64,000 bases of DNA from Desulforamulus aeronauticus DSM 10349 (GTDB lineage Bacteria > Bacillota > Desulfotomaculia > Desulfotomaculales > Desulfotomaculaceae): positions 45,772-109,771 of the forward strand of contig NZ_FRAR01000022.1 of NCBI RefSeq assembly GCF_900142375.1, given 5' to 3'. The notes under the pieces are model-generated. The model was not told where the DNA came from. It ran no database searches and was given only the letters and a program-made list of their open reading frames with translations. The translations under genes and the position numbers were made by a program. Of this stretch, positions 1-8,156 are shown in pieces; within the stretch, counting starts at the first letter, position 1, and the number at the start of each line of letters is the position of its first letter.

Positions 1-174
1 GAGCAGCGTAAGCAGCTCATAGCAAGAATAGAAGATATGAAGGAAACACTGGAACGCCTAGATTATAAAATTGCAATATATGAACAATCAATAGTTGAAA
101 AAGAAAAAACACTTACCTATACCAAAGTTTTACCCGAAGCAGGACAATTAAGTAATTTGTATAGACAAAAGTAA
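1..174 (+). CDS. MerR-family regulator, C-terminal end (partial)
   Basis: Frame 1 is open from the window edge to TAA at 172-174 and gives 57 residues. The sequence is an amphipathic helix followed by a tail (ETLERLDYKIAIYEQSI, then KTLTYTKVLPEAG), which resembles the effector-side coiled-coil helix and tail of MerR-type regulators. The DNA-binding part lies outside the window. The aldo/keto reductase gene follows 36 bp later in the same direction, a common arrangement for a MerR regulator and its oxidoreductase target. Family assignment rests on helix pattern only. Confidence 0.6.
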   Translation, partial: EQRKQLIARIEDMKETLERLDYKIAIYEQSIVEKEKTLTYTKVLPEAGQLSNLYRQK

Positions 175-210
175 AGTTGTGATCCTAATCAAATAGTTGG
201 AGGAAAAATT

Positions 211-1326
211 ATGGAACAGAAAAAATTAGGGTTTGGATGTATGCGATTACCAATTATAAATCCCGAAGATCGGACCAGTGTTGATCAGCCACAGTTATAT
301 AAGATGGTAGATACATTTTTGGCAAGGGGTTTCACATATTTCGATACCGCGTATATGTACCACAATTATGTTAGTGAGCTTATGGTAAAAGAGGCCCTGG
401 TAAAACGTCATCCAAGAGAAAGTTTTACAATTGCAACTAAGCTGCCTACCATGATGCTGCAAACAAAAGGGGATATGGAACGCATCTTTAGTGAGCAGTT
501 AGAAAAGTGTGGCGTGGAATATTTTGATTATTATATGCTGCATTGTTTAAATGCAGCTAACTATACAATTGCCAAAAACCTAGAAAGCTTTGCCTTTATT
601 CAGCAGAAGAAGGAGGAGGGTAAAATCCGAAGTATCGGTTTCTCCTACCATGATAATGCAGAACTTTTAGAAGAAATTCTTAACGATCATCCAGAGGTGG
701 AATTTGTACAGCTACAGCTAAATTATCTGGATTGGGATAATGCAAACATTCAGTCGCGGCTGTGTTATGAGGTTTGTGTAAAGCATGGTACACCAGTTAT
801 CGTAATGGAACCAATCAAAGGGGGTACCCTTGCTACAGTACCTGCAGAGGTAGAAAAGATGTTCAAGGACTATGTACCAAATTTGTCCGTAGCTTCCTGG
901 GCAATCCGCTATGCAGCAAGCCAGTCCAATGTCATGATGGTACTTTCTGGTATGTCAAGTTATGAGCAATTACTGGATAATACAGATTATATGCAGGATT
1001 TCAGACCTCTAAATGAGGAAGAAATGACCATCATAAATAAAGCGGTTGCTATCATTAATTCCAGCATTGCCGTTCCCTGTACGGGATGTCAGTATTGTGT
1101 GGAAGGCTGTCCTAAAAACATACCCATTCCGAATTATTTTGCGTTGTATAACTCCTATGTACAGTTTAAAGAGAAATCTAACTCAAAATTCTATTATGAA
1201 AACTATCTGGACAAGAACGGTCGTGCTTCCGATTGCATCGACTGTCATCAGTGCGAGAGCCACTGCCCGCAGCATCTGTCCATTGTGGAAAGTTTAAAAG
1301 AGGTTGCCAATACCTTTGATAAATAA
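211..1326 (+). CDS. Aldo/keto reductase with C-terminal 2x[4Fe-4S] ferredoxin domain
   Basis: A 371-residue cytoplasmic oxidoreductase of the COG1453 type. The N-terminal barrel starts with LGFGCMRLP and carries the usual AKR residues: Asp and Tyr in FDTAYMYH, Lys in ATKLP and His in YYMLHC. The C-terminal 90 residues hold two Cys clusters, [12 protein letters not shown] and [12 protein letters not shown], which fit two [4Fe-4S] clusters. It should therefore pass electrons between a carbonyl substrate and a ferredoxin-type carrier; the substrate cannot be read from sequence. The start is supported by GGAGG at about 199-203. It probably forms a unit with the MerR gene upstream. Confidence 0.9.
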   Translation: MEQKKLGFGCMRLPIINPEDRTSVDQPQLYKMVDTFLARGFTYFDTAYMYHNYVSELMVKEALVKRHPRESFTIATKLPTMMLQTKGDMERIFSEQLEKCGVEYFDYYMLHCLNAANYTIAKNLESFAFIQQKKEEGKIRSIGFSYHDNAELLEEILNDHPEVEFVQLQLNYLDWDNANIQSRLCYEVCVKHGTPVIVMEPIKGGTLATVPAEVEKMFKDYVPNLSVASWAIRYAASQSNVMMVLSGMSSYEQLLDNTDYMQDFRPLNEEEMTIINKAVAIINSSIAVPCTGCQYCVEGCPKNIPIPNYFALYNSYVQFKEKSNSKFYYENYLDKNGRASDCIDCHQCESHCPQHLSIVESLKEVANTFDK

Positions 1327-1447
1327 AATTAAACGCCAAATGGTACCTCAATGTAAAAACGGATAATAGCTATTGACTTTAAGTTAGCTCAAAGTTGTAC
1401 TATTGAGTGTGATTAAACTTTTACTTTATATAGAGAGGGGAAAAAGT

Positions 1448-2554
1448 ATGTCCAGCAAAGTATATTTTGTAAATCTGCGGGCGAGGACAGATAAGAGCAA
1501 TAAAATTACCAAAATAAGAAACTTATTTGATCGTGCTGGTTTTAATGAGCTTATTCAAAAGGACGACCTCACAGCTATAAAATTGCACTTCGGTGAACGC
1601 GGCAGTGATGGCTTTATTAGCCCTATTTTTGTGCGTCAGGTGGTGGATAAAATAAAGGAAAAGGGTGCAAAACCTTTTCTAACCGATACCAATACGCTCT
1701 ACTCTGGAAGTCGACATAATTCGGTTGATCATTTACTGACTGCATTGGAGCATGGTTTTGATTATACGGTTACAGGTGCGCCAATTATCATAGCCGATGG
1801 ATTACGCAGTGATAATATTACTGAAGTACAGATTGACAAAAAACACTTTCATAAAGTGAAACTGGCTAAAGATATTGTTAATGCTGATAGCGTAATTGTA
1901 TTATCACACTTTAAGGGGCATGAGATGGGTGGCTTTGGTGGGGCGATAAAAAATCTTGCCATGGGTGGAGCACCCGCGATTGGTAAAAAAGAACAGCATG
2001 CTACCAAAATTATAGTCGATCAAGATAAATGTGTTGGCTGCGGTGAATGCAGCGAAGTTTGTCCAGAACAGGCTATAAGTATGAGTGAAATGAAGGCCCA
2101 TATCTCTTTGGAAAAATGTATCGGCTGTGGTGAATGCCTTACTGTGTGCTCTGTAAAGGCCAACGGAATGGACTGGGAGACAGATCTAGTAGCTTTTCTT
2201 GAACGCATGACTGAATATGGCTATGGCTTTGCCAAGGCACATGAGAAACACATCGGTTATATAAACTTTCTAATAAATATCACTCCTGATTGTGATTGCG
2301 CGTCTTGGAGCGATGCACCGATTGTTCCCGATATCGGTTTTTTGGCATCCACTGATCCTGTAGCTCTTGATCAGGCAAGCTATGATCTGGTAAATAAACA
2401 GCTTGGATTCTCTAACTCTCATTTGTCATGCAATCATGAGTCCGGTGCAGATAAGTTTCAAGGTTTGCGCTCCTATATAGACGGTACTATCCAATTGCGA
2501 CATGGTGAAGAAATTGGTATGGGTAGCCGCGATTATGAATTAATCGTCCTGTAA
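1448..2554 (+). CDS. DUF362 domain protein with two [4Fe-4S] clusters
   Basis: A 368-residue protein with the DUF362 core (segment KGHEMGGFGGAIKNLAMG near residue 160) into which a bacterial ferredoxin domain is set (CVGCGECSEVCP and CIGCGECLTVCS, about residues 195-235). Members are often annotated as ferredoxin-like or iron-sulfur assembly proteins; the function is not established. The ATG at 1448 is chosen over an upstream start at 1403 because GAGAGGGG lies just before it and family homology begins at SSKVYFVNLR. It follows another Fe-S oxidoreductase, which suggests an anaerobic redox context. Confidence 0.85.
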   Translation: MSSKVYFVNLRARTDKSNKITKIRNLFDRAGFNELIQKDDLTAIKLHFGERGSDGFISPIFVRQVVDKIKEKGAKPFLTDTNTLYSGSRHNSVDHLLTALEHGFDYTVTGAPIIIADGLRSDNITEVQIDKKHFHKVKLAKDIVNADSVIVLSHFKGHEMGGFGGAIKNLAMGGAPAIGKKEQHATKIIVDQDKCVGCGECSEVCPEQAISMSEMKAHISLEKCIGCGECLTVCSVKANGMDWETDLVAFLERMTEYGYGFAKAHEKHIGYINFLINITPDCDCASWSDAPIVPDIGFLASTDPVALDQASYDLVNKQLGFSNSHLSCNHESGADKFQGLRSYIDGTIQLRHGEEIGMGSRDYELIVL

Positions 2555-2664
2555 GTGCAAAGAAGTACAGACATATTGGTAGTCGGTTTTTAAAGTAGCT
2601 CTATTAAAGGATAATCCGCTAGATTGCCGATAGCCGCCTTAATTTTTATTAGTAGGCAAAAAAA

Positions 2665-2682
2665 GAGAGCGTAACGAGTTTT
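2665..2682 (+). repeat. Solo IS-end-like sequence
   Basis: GAGAGCGTAACGAGTTTT differs by one base from the IS terminal sequence GAGAACGTAACGAGTTTT found at 7200 and 18876. No transposase lies beside it. It sits in the leader of the cyclase gene and is probably a leftover of the IS256-like element that also marks the other side of the arsenic cassette. Confidence 0.5.
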
Positions 2683-2747
2683 ACTGATTGTGGCACTGCA
2701 TAACAAAATGAATCTGCCTATTTAAGAAAGGTAAGAGAGGATAAAGA

Positions 2748-3395
2748 ATGAGAATTGTTGATCTAACGCATTATATCTCAGAGGATATGCCCGTCTATCC
2801 CGGAACAGAGGGGCCAAAGTTTGCGCCTGCAAATTCCTATGAAGTGGATGGATTTAAGGAAACGCTTATGACCATGTATACCCACACCGGCACACATATG
2901 GACCCACCCGCACACTTATTTGCAGGCAGAACCACACTCGACCAGTTCCCAATTACCCAATTTGTCGGAACAGCATTGGTGATAGACTGCTCTGACTTAA
3001 AGGAAGGGCAGCACATTACGATGGAGTACATCAACAAGCAGAAGGACAAAGCAGATAAAGCTGAGTTTCTTCTTTTCCGCTCCGGTTGGGACCGCTATTG
3101 GGGAACTGAGAAATATTTTGGCGATTACCCCTGTATTGATGGTGAAGTTGCGGATTATCTTGTCAAGAGCCATAAAAAGGGCGTCGGACTGGATGTAATA
3201 GGACTTGATCCTATTGCCGATACAAATCTGACGCTTCATAAAAAGCTGTTTAAGGACAATGAAATCGTCATTATTGAAAACTTGATGAATTTGCATCTGC
3301 TTGGAGATGACCTGTTTACCTTTTGTGCCCTGCCACTAAAGCATGTGGATGCCGATGGCTCTCCCGTTCGGGCTATCGCTCTTTTGCATGACTAG
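2748..3395 (+). CDS. Cyclase / kynurenine formamidase-like metal hydrolase
   Basis: A 215-residue cytoplasmic hydrolase of the cyclase family (Pfam Cyclase). It starts MRIVDLTHYISEDMPVYPG and carries the metal-binding signature HTGTHMDPPAHL near residues 45-56. Family members open cyclic or amide bonds, such as N-formylkynurenine; the substrate here is unknown. The start has GTAAGAGAGG upstream. The last 50 codons and 117 bp of 3' flank are duplicated at 7339-7604, on the far side of the arsenic cassette. That indicates the cassette was inserted next to this gene and carried or created a partial copy. Confidence 0.85.
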   Translation: MRIVDLTHYISEDMPVYPGTEGPKFAPANSYEVDGFKETLMTMYTHTGTHMDPPAHLFAGRTTLDQFPITQFVGTALVIDCSDLKEGQHITMEYINKQKDKADKAEFLLFRSGWDRYWGTEKYFGDYPCIDGEVADYLVKSHKKGVGLDVIGLDPIADTNLTLHKKLFKDNEIVIIENLMNLHLLGDDLFTFCALPLKHVDADGSPVRAIALLHD

Positions 3396-3512
3396 TGAAG
3401 GAACGGTAATACCTTCTCAAAACTCATGGTTATGAAAGAAGCAAGAAGGCTTACGTCAGCTGGGATGATTAAAAGGATAGCAAAAAATACTATCTAAAAT
3501 TTAAAAACTAGT
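3247..3512 (+). repeat. Direct repeat A, copy 1 (cyclase 3' end plus flank)
   Basis: This 266-bp stretch matches 7339-7604 with scattered substitutions and no length change that I could see. It covers the last part of the cyclase gene and its downstream spacer to ACTAGT. Together with repeat B (3543-3611 / 7736-7804) it brackets the arsR-arsM-WYL-isochorismatase block. Confidence 0.9.
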
Positions 3513-3542
3513 GCTAAAACATATCTTATTTTAGGTGCTAAT

Positions 3543-3611
3543 CATTAGCTATCAAATTTTAAACCGTTGTCCTGTGTGTGAACATGAAATGATTGTAACC
3601 AATTTAGCTTG
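3543..3611 (+). pseudogene. DUF2089 gene, 5' fragment (repeat B, copy 1)
   Basis: These 69 bp are nearly identical to 7736-7804, the start of the intact DUF2089 gene, and encode SYQILNRCPVCEHEMIVTNL before homology stops at GCTTG. Only the zinc-ribbon start is left. Its position directly after repeat A shows that the cyclase gene and the DUF2089 gene were once neighbours. Confidence 0.85.
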
Positions 3612-3668
3612 GGATAGCTTTTGTCAAGGGGTAAAATGATTTTCGACAAAATTGAGATAAAAGTATCG

Positions 3669-3702
3669 CCTACAAGGTTGAATTACCTTGTAGGATTTTT
3701 TT
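3669..3702 (+). terminator. Rho-independent terminator
   Basis: Perfect 10-bp stem CCTACAAGGT/ACCTTGTAGG with a 6-nt loop, followed by ATTTTTTT. No complete gene lies directly upstream, so it probably came in with the arsenic cassette. It shields the arsR promoter from read-through. Confidence 0.85.
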
Positions 3703-3750
3703 ATTCTATGAAATGGAGTGACAATTATTGAGAAATGCAAGCACAACACA

Positions 3751-3802
3751 TTGACATTCATCTATGTGTTGTGTATACTATGACATAGACGAATATCTAT
3801 GT
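3751..3802 (+). promoter_or_regulatory. arsR promoter and operator
   Basis: TTGACA (3751-3756) and TATACT (3774-3779) are 17 bp apart, a near-consensus sigma-A promoter. Just downstream, ACATAGA-CGAATA-TCTATGT (3783-3802) is an inverted repeat with perfect 7-bp arms. Its place between promoter and start codon fits an ArsR operator for autoregulation. Confidence 0.8.
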
Positions 3803-3814
3803 GAGGTGATTTTA

Positions 3815-4144
3815 GTGCGTGAACAGTATGCAGACTACGCCCATTTTTTCAAGGCGTTATCCGACCCGAACAGACTTATGATTGTGGATATGCTTTCCTG
3901 CGGGGAATTGTGCGCCTGTGTGATTTTAGAGAAGTTTAATATCACGCAACCGACCCTTTCCCATCACATGAAAACCCTTTGTGATTGCGGATTGGTAAAT
4001 GGGCGCAAAGAGGGAAAGTGGACGTACTACTCGCTGAACGGCGATACCGTGCGGAGTTTTCGGGCATTTTTTGAAAGAGTCACGACAGCGAAAGAGGATT
4101 GTATTTGTTACGAAAAAAATATCGAGGAGGATTGTTGTCAATGA
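3815..4144 (+). CDS. arsR: ArsR-family As(III)-responsive repressor
   Basis: A 109-residue winged-helix repressor. The recognition segment is ITQPTLSHHMKTL, and the metal site is CGELCACV at about residues 29-36, the ELCxC pattern of As(III)-sensing ArsR proteins. Further Cys pairs occur at CDCG and near the C terminus (DCICYEK, EEDCC). The GTG at 3815 is preferred over an upstream ATG at 3764 because GAGGTGAT precedes it and the upstream part covers the operator. Its stop overlaps the arsM start (ATGA), so the two are translationally coupled. Confidence 0.9.
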   Translation: MREQYADYAHFFKALSDPNRLMIVDMLSCGELCACVILEKFNITQPTLSHHMKTLCDCGLVNGRKEGKWTYYSLNGDTVRSFRAFFERVTTAKEDCICYEKNIEEDCCQ

Positions 4145-5238
4145 GCGAAAAAAACTGTTGTTGCGCGTCCGGTGATTGCTGCGGTGAATCGTCAATAATC
4201 GAAAACGTGAAAGAGTATTACGGTAAAACCCTGCAAAGTACAGCCGATTTACAAAGCAAAGCCTGTTGCTGTTCGCCATCGTCCATGTCAAAGGAAGTGA
4301 AAGAAGCCCTTGCCTTAGTTGCAAATGAAGTTGTCACTCGCTACTATGGTTGCGGCTCGCCCCTGCCTCTGCTGCTCAATGGAATGACCGTCCTTGACCT
4401 TGGATGTGGAAGCGGTCTGGATGTTTACGTTGCGGCAAAACTTGTCGGTGAGCATGGGCAAGTAATCGGTGTGGATATGACGCAGGAACAGCTTGACGTT
4501 GCTCAAAAATACGAGGAAGAACAGCGTCAAAAATTTGGTTACGCTAAATCCAATGTGCGCTTCATAAAGGGTTATATTGAGGACTTGCGTTCTGCGGGGA
4601 TTGAGGATAATTCCGTGGATATTGTAATCTCGAATTGCGTTATCAATCTCTCGCCTTACAAGGAAAAAGTATTTGCGGAAATATGGCGGGTACTGAAACC
4701 CGGCGGAGAGCTTTACTTCTCGGACGTGTTCGCTGACCGCCGCATACCTGAACACCTTGCAACCGACCCGATATTGCGCGGTGAGTGTATTGGTGGTGCG
4801 ATGTACAGTGAGGATTTTCGCCGTATCATGCAACGGTCTGGCTTTGCCGATTTCCGCTATAAGTCCAGCCGGACGCTAGACTTGGATAATGAAGCCATCA
4901 TAGAAAAAGTGGGCTTCGCAAACTTCATGGAGCGGACTGTTAGGGGATTTAAGCTGGACGACTTGGAGGATATTTGCGAGGATTACGGGCAGATCGCTGT
5001 TTACAATGGCACCATCCCCGGCCATCCGCATTTCTTTGACCTTGACGACCATCACCGTTTCTTCACGGGCAAGCCGCTTTTGGTCTGTGGCAATACAGCG
5101 TCCATGCTGTCAAAAACGCGCTTTGCTTCTTCGTTTAAGGTTATGGGCGACCGCTCAACGCACTTTGGAGCGTTTGACGGATGCGGGGTTTCCTACGAAA
5201 CGGATTGCGCGGATAGCGGCGGCTCGTGCTGTTGCTGA
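4141..5238 (+). CDS. arsM: Arsenite S-adenosylmethionine methyltransferase
   Basis: This 365-residue cytosolic enzyme would methylate As(III) with SAM. The N terminus is Cys-rich (NCCCASGDCCGES), motif I is VLDLGCGSGLDVYV, and the two family arsenic-binding Cys lie in ISNCVINLS and RGECIGGA. It is longer than the second ArsM in the window (272 residues). Its extra C-terminal domain has Cys in LVCGNTAS and ends in a Cys cluster (GGSCCC). It overlaps arsR by ATGA and is followed by a small Cys-rich gene, so the operon is regulator-enzyme-accessory. The sequence differs clearly from the ArsM at 44 kb, so it was acquired separately. Confidence 0.92.
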   Translation: MSEKNCCCASGDCCGESSIIENVKEYYGKTLQSTADLQSKACCCSPSSMSKEVKEALALVANEVVTRYYGCGSPLPLLLNGMTVLDLGCGSGLDVYVAAKLVGEHGQVIGVDMTQEQLDVAQKYEEEQRQKFGYAKSNVRFIKGYIEDLRSAGIEDNSVDIVISNCVINLSPYKEKVFAEIWRVLKPGGELYFSDVFADRRIPEHLATDPILRGECIGGAMYSEDFRRIMQRSGFADFRYKSSRTLDLDNEAIIEKVGFANFMERTVRGFKLDDLEDICEDYGQIAVYNGTIPGHPHFFDLDDHHRFFTGKPLLVCGNTASMLSKTRFASSFKVMGDRSTHFGAFDGCGVSYETDCADSGGSCCC

Positions 5239-5266
5239 TAGTCGCAAGGGAAAGGACATTTCCGAA

Positions 5267-5470
5267 ATGAGCTGCCCCAATGTCAAAGAGTGCGCCTGCC
5301 CGAAAAAGACTTGCCCTAATAACGGCCAATGTTGTGCCTGCGTTATCAAGCACAGGGAAACGAATAGTTTGCCATTCTGTCTATTCCTCGACAATGAGGG
5401 GGATAAAAGCGTGGCGAATTACTACCGCAAACTGAAAGAACGGTTTGAAAAGCAGGGAGAAACCGTATAG
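5267..5470 (+). CDS. Small Cys-rich protein (DUF6485-like)
   Basis: A 67-residue protein beginning MSCPNVKECACPKKTCPNNG, with eight Cys in the first 32 residues and a charged C-terminal helix. The pattern resembles the DUF6485 family often seen near arsM in clostridia; the function is unknown, and metal binding is only an inference from the Cys pattern. The ATG at 5267 has AAAGGA at 5251-5256. The open frame extends further upstream inside arsM, but that part is a shadow. It is the third gene of the arsR-arsM unit. Confidence 0.7.
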   Translation: MSCPNVKECACPKKTCPNNGQCCACVIKHRETNSLPFCLFLDNEGDKSVANYYRKLKERFEKQGETV

Positions 5471-5587
5471 AACGATTGCCCCTATTCTGTTCTTTGGAGG
5501 AGGCCGGGGGCGCGGGGGCAGAGCCACCGCATAGACTTACGCCTACCGCCGCAGTAGTGAAGCCGGTTTTGCCGTACAATGAAGCGG

Positions 5588-5633
5588 CCGAAAACGGGGA
5601 ACAGGATTGCTTTATCCTGTTCCCCGTTTTCGG
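5588..5633. terminator. Long perfect hairpin after the arsenic operon
   Basis: CCGAAAACGGGGAACAGGAT and its exact complement flank a 6-nt loop (20-bp stem). There is no T run on either side, so it may be a strong transcription or mRNA end hairpin. It lies between the arsenic operon and the convergent WYL gene. Confidence 0.6.
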
Positions 5634-5682
5634 CGGCGAAATGACACGGCAACTCGTTTGTTTTTGCGTCTTACTTCATGTA

Positions 5683-6615
5683 TTAACTTTCGTAAATGGT
5701 AGCCATATCATGTATTCGCCGCTTCATTTCTGAGCGTATATATAACGGCTCTAAACACTCGCATTTATCCCCGAAACTGAAAAGGATATTGTAGTAGTAT
5801 TCGTTCTCTATGAAAGGAAAACTAACAATGTAATGCTCATTACCATCAGGTGAAAAGTGTTCATAGGCGCAAAAATCAAGTACCCTGTCTATGACAGATT
5901 TATGAATACGGATTTTGATTTTTGTTTGCATAATTGCCAAAATATACGTAAAATCTAACGTCGGTTTTTGATAATCTCGTGGTGTAAAAGCTTCCTCTTG
6001 TATTTGTAGGTTTGATGTGCGGGATAGTTTGAATAAGCGATAGTCATTTCTTTTAAGGCAATACCCTTGCCAATACCAATGGCTACTTTTCAATACAAGC
6101 TGATACGGCTCGGCTGTTCGTGCGGTTTTGTTTCCGTAGCGGTCTGTATATTCAAAAGAAAGTAGTCTGTTTTCCTGCAAAGCTGTTTTAATGATTTCTA
6201 AAAATGGTTGTATGTTCCCGTTGCCCATCCACGGACTTAAATCGATATATACTTGATTTGCTTTTAACTCAATGTCTTTCGCTCTGTCGGCGGGGATAAA
6301 ACTCTTGACTTTTGCAAGGGCGTTTACCAGTTCATCGCCTCGTATCATGTTGGAAAGACTGGAAAGCCCCATCAAAATAGCGGAAAGGTCGGCAGTCGAA
6401 AAAACCTTTTTATCAATCTTGTATTTCTTCATGATTTCAAAGCCGCCGCCCACTCCCGATGTTGAGCGAACAGGAATACCCGCCATGTTGATAGTGTCTA
6501 TGTCGCGGTAGATTGTGCGGGGTGAAACTTCAAATATATCTGCTAACTCCTGTGCTCCTATCCGCTCTTTTTCAAGGAGTATCATAATAATGCTAACAAG
6601 CCTGTCAATTTTCAT
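5683..6615 (-). CDS. HTH-WYL transcriptional regulator (YafY/DeoR-like)
   Basis: A 310-residue regulator. The N-terminal HTH_11 domain (AQELADIFEVSPRTIYRDID, about residues 20-40) is followed by a WYL domain with YQLVLKSSHWYWQGYC around residue 165 and a C-terminal extension. WYL domains sense small ligands or nucleic acids. The ATG at 6615 is chosen over the upstream start at 6678 because AAAGGCAG precedes it and family homology begins at MKIDRL. It is divergent from the isochorismatase-like gene and probably controls it. Confidence 0.85.
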   Translation of the reverse strand: MKIDRLVSIIMILLEKERIGAQELADIFEVSPRTIYRDIDTINMAGIPVRSTSGVGGGFEIMKKYKIDKKVFSTADLSAILMGLSSLSNMIRGDELVNALAKVKSFIPADRAKDIELKANQVYIDLSPWMGNGNIQPFLEIIKTALQENRLLSFEYTDRYGNKTARTAEPYQLVLKSSHWYWQGYCLKRNDYRLFKLSRTSNLQIQEEAFTPRDYQKPTLDFTYILAIMQTKIKIRIHKSVIDRVLDFCAYEHFSPDGNEHYIVSFPFIENEYYYNILFSFGDKCECLEPLYIRSEMKRRIHDMATIYES

Positions 6616-6646
6616 CTGACAGCTGCCTTTCAAAATTTTTTTTATC

Positions 6647-6675
6647 ATTTTAGATTGTTGCCATACTGTTGTCAA
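6647..6675 (-). promoter_or_regulatory. Promoter of the WYL regulator gene
   Basis: Read on the minus strand, TTGACA (6675-6670) and TAAAAT (6652-6647) are 17 bp apart. The -35 lies inside the small palindrome TGTTG-T-CAACA, a candidate autoregulatory site in the divergent spacer. Confidence 0.6.
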
Positions 6676-6733
6676 CAATTACAGGTATAATAAAAAAGCA
6701 AACAAATCAATCTACCTATCAGGGGGAGACACT

Positions 6734-7243
6734 ATGCAGAAAAAAGCCTTGGTGATAATAGATATTCAAAATGACATAACAAAGAATTATAAGGATATTA
6801 TTGACAATATAAATAAAGCTATTGATTGGGCAGTCAATAATGATATTCATGTTGTTTATATAAGGCATGAAAATTTATCAGACGGCACGAGGACTTTTAA
6901 ACCCAATACACATGGGTCCGAATTAGCTTCGGATTTGAAAATAGTATCAAAAAATGTTTTTACTAAATACAAAGGAAACGCATTGAGCAGTGAGGAATTT
7001 ACAGACTTTATCAGTAAAAACGAAATATGCGATTTCTATATAGCAGGGGCAGATGCTGTTGCTTGTGTTAAATCTACCTGCTACAACTTACGCAAAGCAA
7101 ATTATGGCGTTAATGTCCTATCAGATTGCATTACAAGTTATGATAAAAGGAAAATTGACGAAATGATACGTTATTATGAAAGTAAAGGCTGTAATATAAG
7201 AGAACGTAACGAGTTTTGTATAAATGGGAATACTTACCACTAA
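6734..7243 (+). CDS. Isochorismatase-family cysteine hydrolase, 3' end altered by IS
   Basis: A 169-residue cysteine hydrolase fold protein. The catalytic triad is visible as Asp in VIIDIQND, Lys in FTKYKGNA and Cys in DAVACVKS. The substrate is unknown. AGGGGGAG precedes the start. The last 14 codons (RERNEFCINGNTYH and the stop) are the terminal sequence of the IS256-like remnant starting at 7200. The native C terminus has therefore been replaced, although the catalytic core is complete and may still fold. Confidence 0.8.
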   Translation: MQKKALVIIDIQNDITKNYKDIIDNINKAIDWAVNNDIHVVYIRHENLSDGTRTFKPNTHGSELASDLKIVSKNVFTKYKGNALSSEEFTDFISKNEICDFYIAGADAVACVKSTCYNLRKANYGVNVLSDCITSYDKRKIDEMIRYYESKGCNIRERNEFCINGNTYH

Positions 7244-7341
7244 GGAGGAAGTACCATTTATGCAAAACTCGTCATTTATTAAGGAACTGGCAAAAGGTTG
7301 CCGCACAGTTGAGGATGTTCAAGAGAAACTTAAGGGTTTGT
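7200..7341 (+). mobile_element. IS256-like element, 5' remnant
   Basis: The terminal sequence GAGAACGTAACGAGTTTTG at 7200-7218 is followed by a leader with AAGGAGG and an ATG at 7261. That ATG opens a transposase N terminus (MQNSSFIKELAKGCRTVEDV) of IS256 type. Coding breaks off at about 7340, where direct repeat A copy 2 begins in frame, making a short chimeric ORF to 7487. The rest of the transposase is missing. The same end sequence occurs at 2665 and 18876. Confidence 0.7.
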
Positions 7342-7604
7342 TTAAGGACAATGAAATCGTCATTATTGAAAACTTGATGAATTTGCATCTGCTTGGAGAT
7401 GACCTGTTTACCTTTTGTGCCCTGCCACTAAAGCATATGGCTGCCGATGGCTCTCCCGTTCGGGCTATCGCTCTTTTGCATGAATAGTGGGGAAACGGTA
7501 ATACCTTCTCAAAACTCATGGTTATGAAAGGAGCAAGAAGGCATAAGTCAGTTGGGATAATCAAGAAGATAGTTAAAAACACTATCTAAACTTTAAAAAC
7601 TAGT
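7339..7604 (+). repeat. Direct repeat A, copy 2 (truncated cyclase 3' end)
   Basis: The second copy of the 266-bp repeat encodes the cyclase C terminus (DNEIVIIENLMNLHLLGDDL) fused in frame to the transposase remnant, with a TAG stop in place of the native one. It cannot make a cyclase because the metal site is missing. Recombination with copy 1 would remove the arsenic cassette. Confidence 0.9.
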
Positions 7605-7727
7605 CTACCAATTCCATAATTAAATCAAATTTATTATTAATATTTTTAATTTAATTAACAAAAATAATTAACATTATTAATTTAATGGTTGAATTAAAGT
7701 GATAGACCTGATATATTAATAATCGAG

Positions 7728-8120
7728 GTGAGAAACATTAGCTATCCAATTTTAAACCGTTGCCCTGTGTGTGAACATGAAATGATCGTAACCAATTTAG
7801 CTTGCCACAACTGCCACACAAAAATTGAAGGCGAGTTTTTACCTTCTAAGTTTTGCCGCTTACCCCAAGAACAAATAGAATTCATTGAGGTCTTTCTAAA
7901 GTGCAGAGGCAGCATTAAAGATGTTGAGAAAGAACTAGGTATTTCCTATCCCACCGTACGCAACAGACTGGATAGTGTTTTACAAGCCCTTGGTTATGGG
8001 ACCGATAAAGCAGAATCCACTGTAGAAGCAACTAACCATCAAAATATTCTGGATGCCCTGGAAAAAGGGGAAATAACCCCTGAAGAAGCGGCTCAGCAAT
8101 TAAGAAAAGTAAAAAAGTAA
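7728..8120 (+). CDS. DUF2089 family protein (zinc ribbon plus HTH)
   Basis: A 130-residue protein with a four-Cys zinc ribbon (CPVCEHEM and CHNCHTK, residues 12-35) and a helix-turn-helix (IKDVEKELGISYPTVRNRLD, about residues 68-87). It is probably a regulator of the small operon behind it. GTG at 7728 is the only usual start but has no clear ribosome site. An ATT at 7737, 5 nt after GAGGTGA, is an alternative. A 69-bp partial copy lies at 3543-3611, and homology between the two copies begins exactly at that ATT. Confidence 0.8.
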   Translation: MRNISYPILNRCPVCEHEMIVTNLACHNCHTKIEGEFLPSKFCRLPQEQIEFIEVFLKCRGSIKDVEKELGISYPTVRNRLDSVLQALGYGTDKAESTVEATNHQNILDALEKGEITPEEAAQQLRKVKK

Positions 8121-8156
8121 TTGGCTAAAAATATGCTTAAGGATGGTGTAACGTAA

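Noticed and set aside
4315..4833. 172-codon ORF opposite arsM
   Set aside because: Fully antisense to a clear enzyme gene with intact motifs; it follows the codon pattern of the real gene.
5476..5733. ORF across the hairpin after the arsenic operon
   Set aside because: It runs through a 20-bp terminator-like stem and overlaps the convergent WYL gene; low-complexity start.
7224..7487. 87-codon ORF joining a transposase start to a cyclase end
   Set aside because: A chimera of two truncated genes; described as remnants and not as a working gene.
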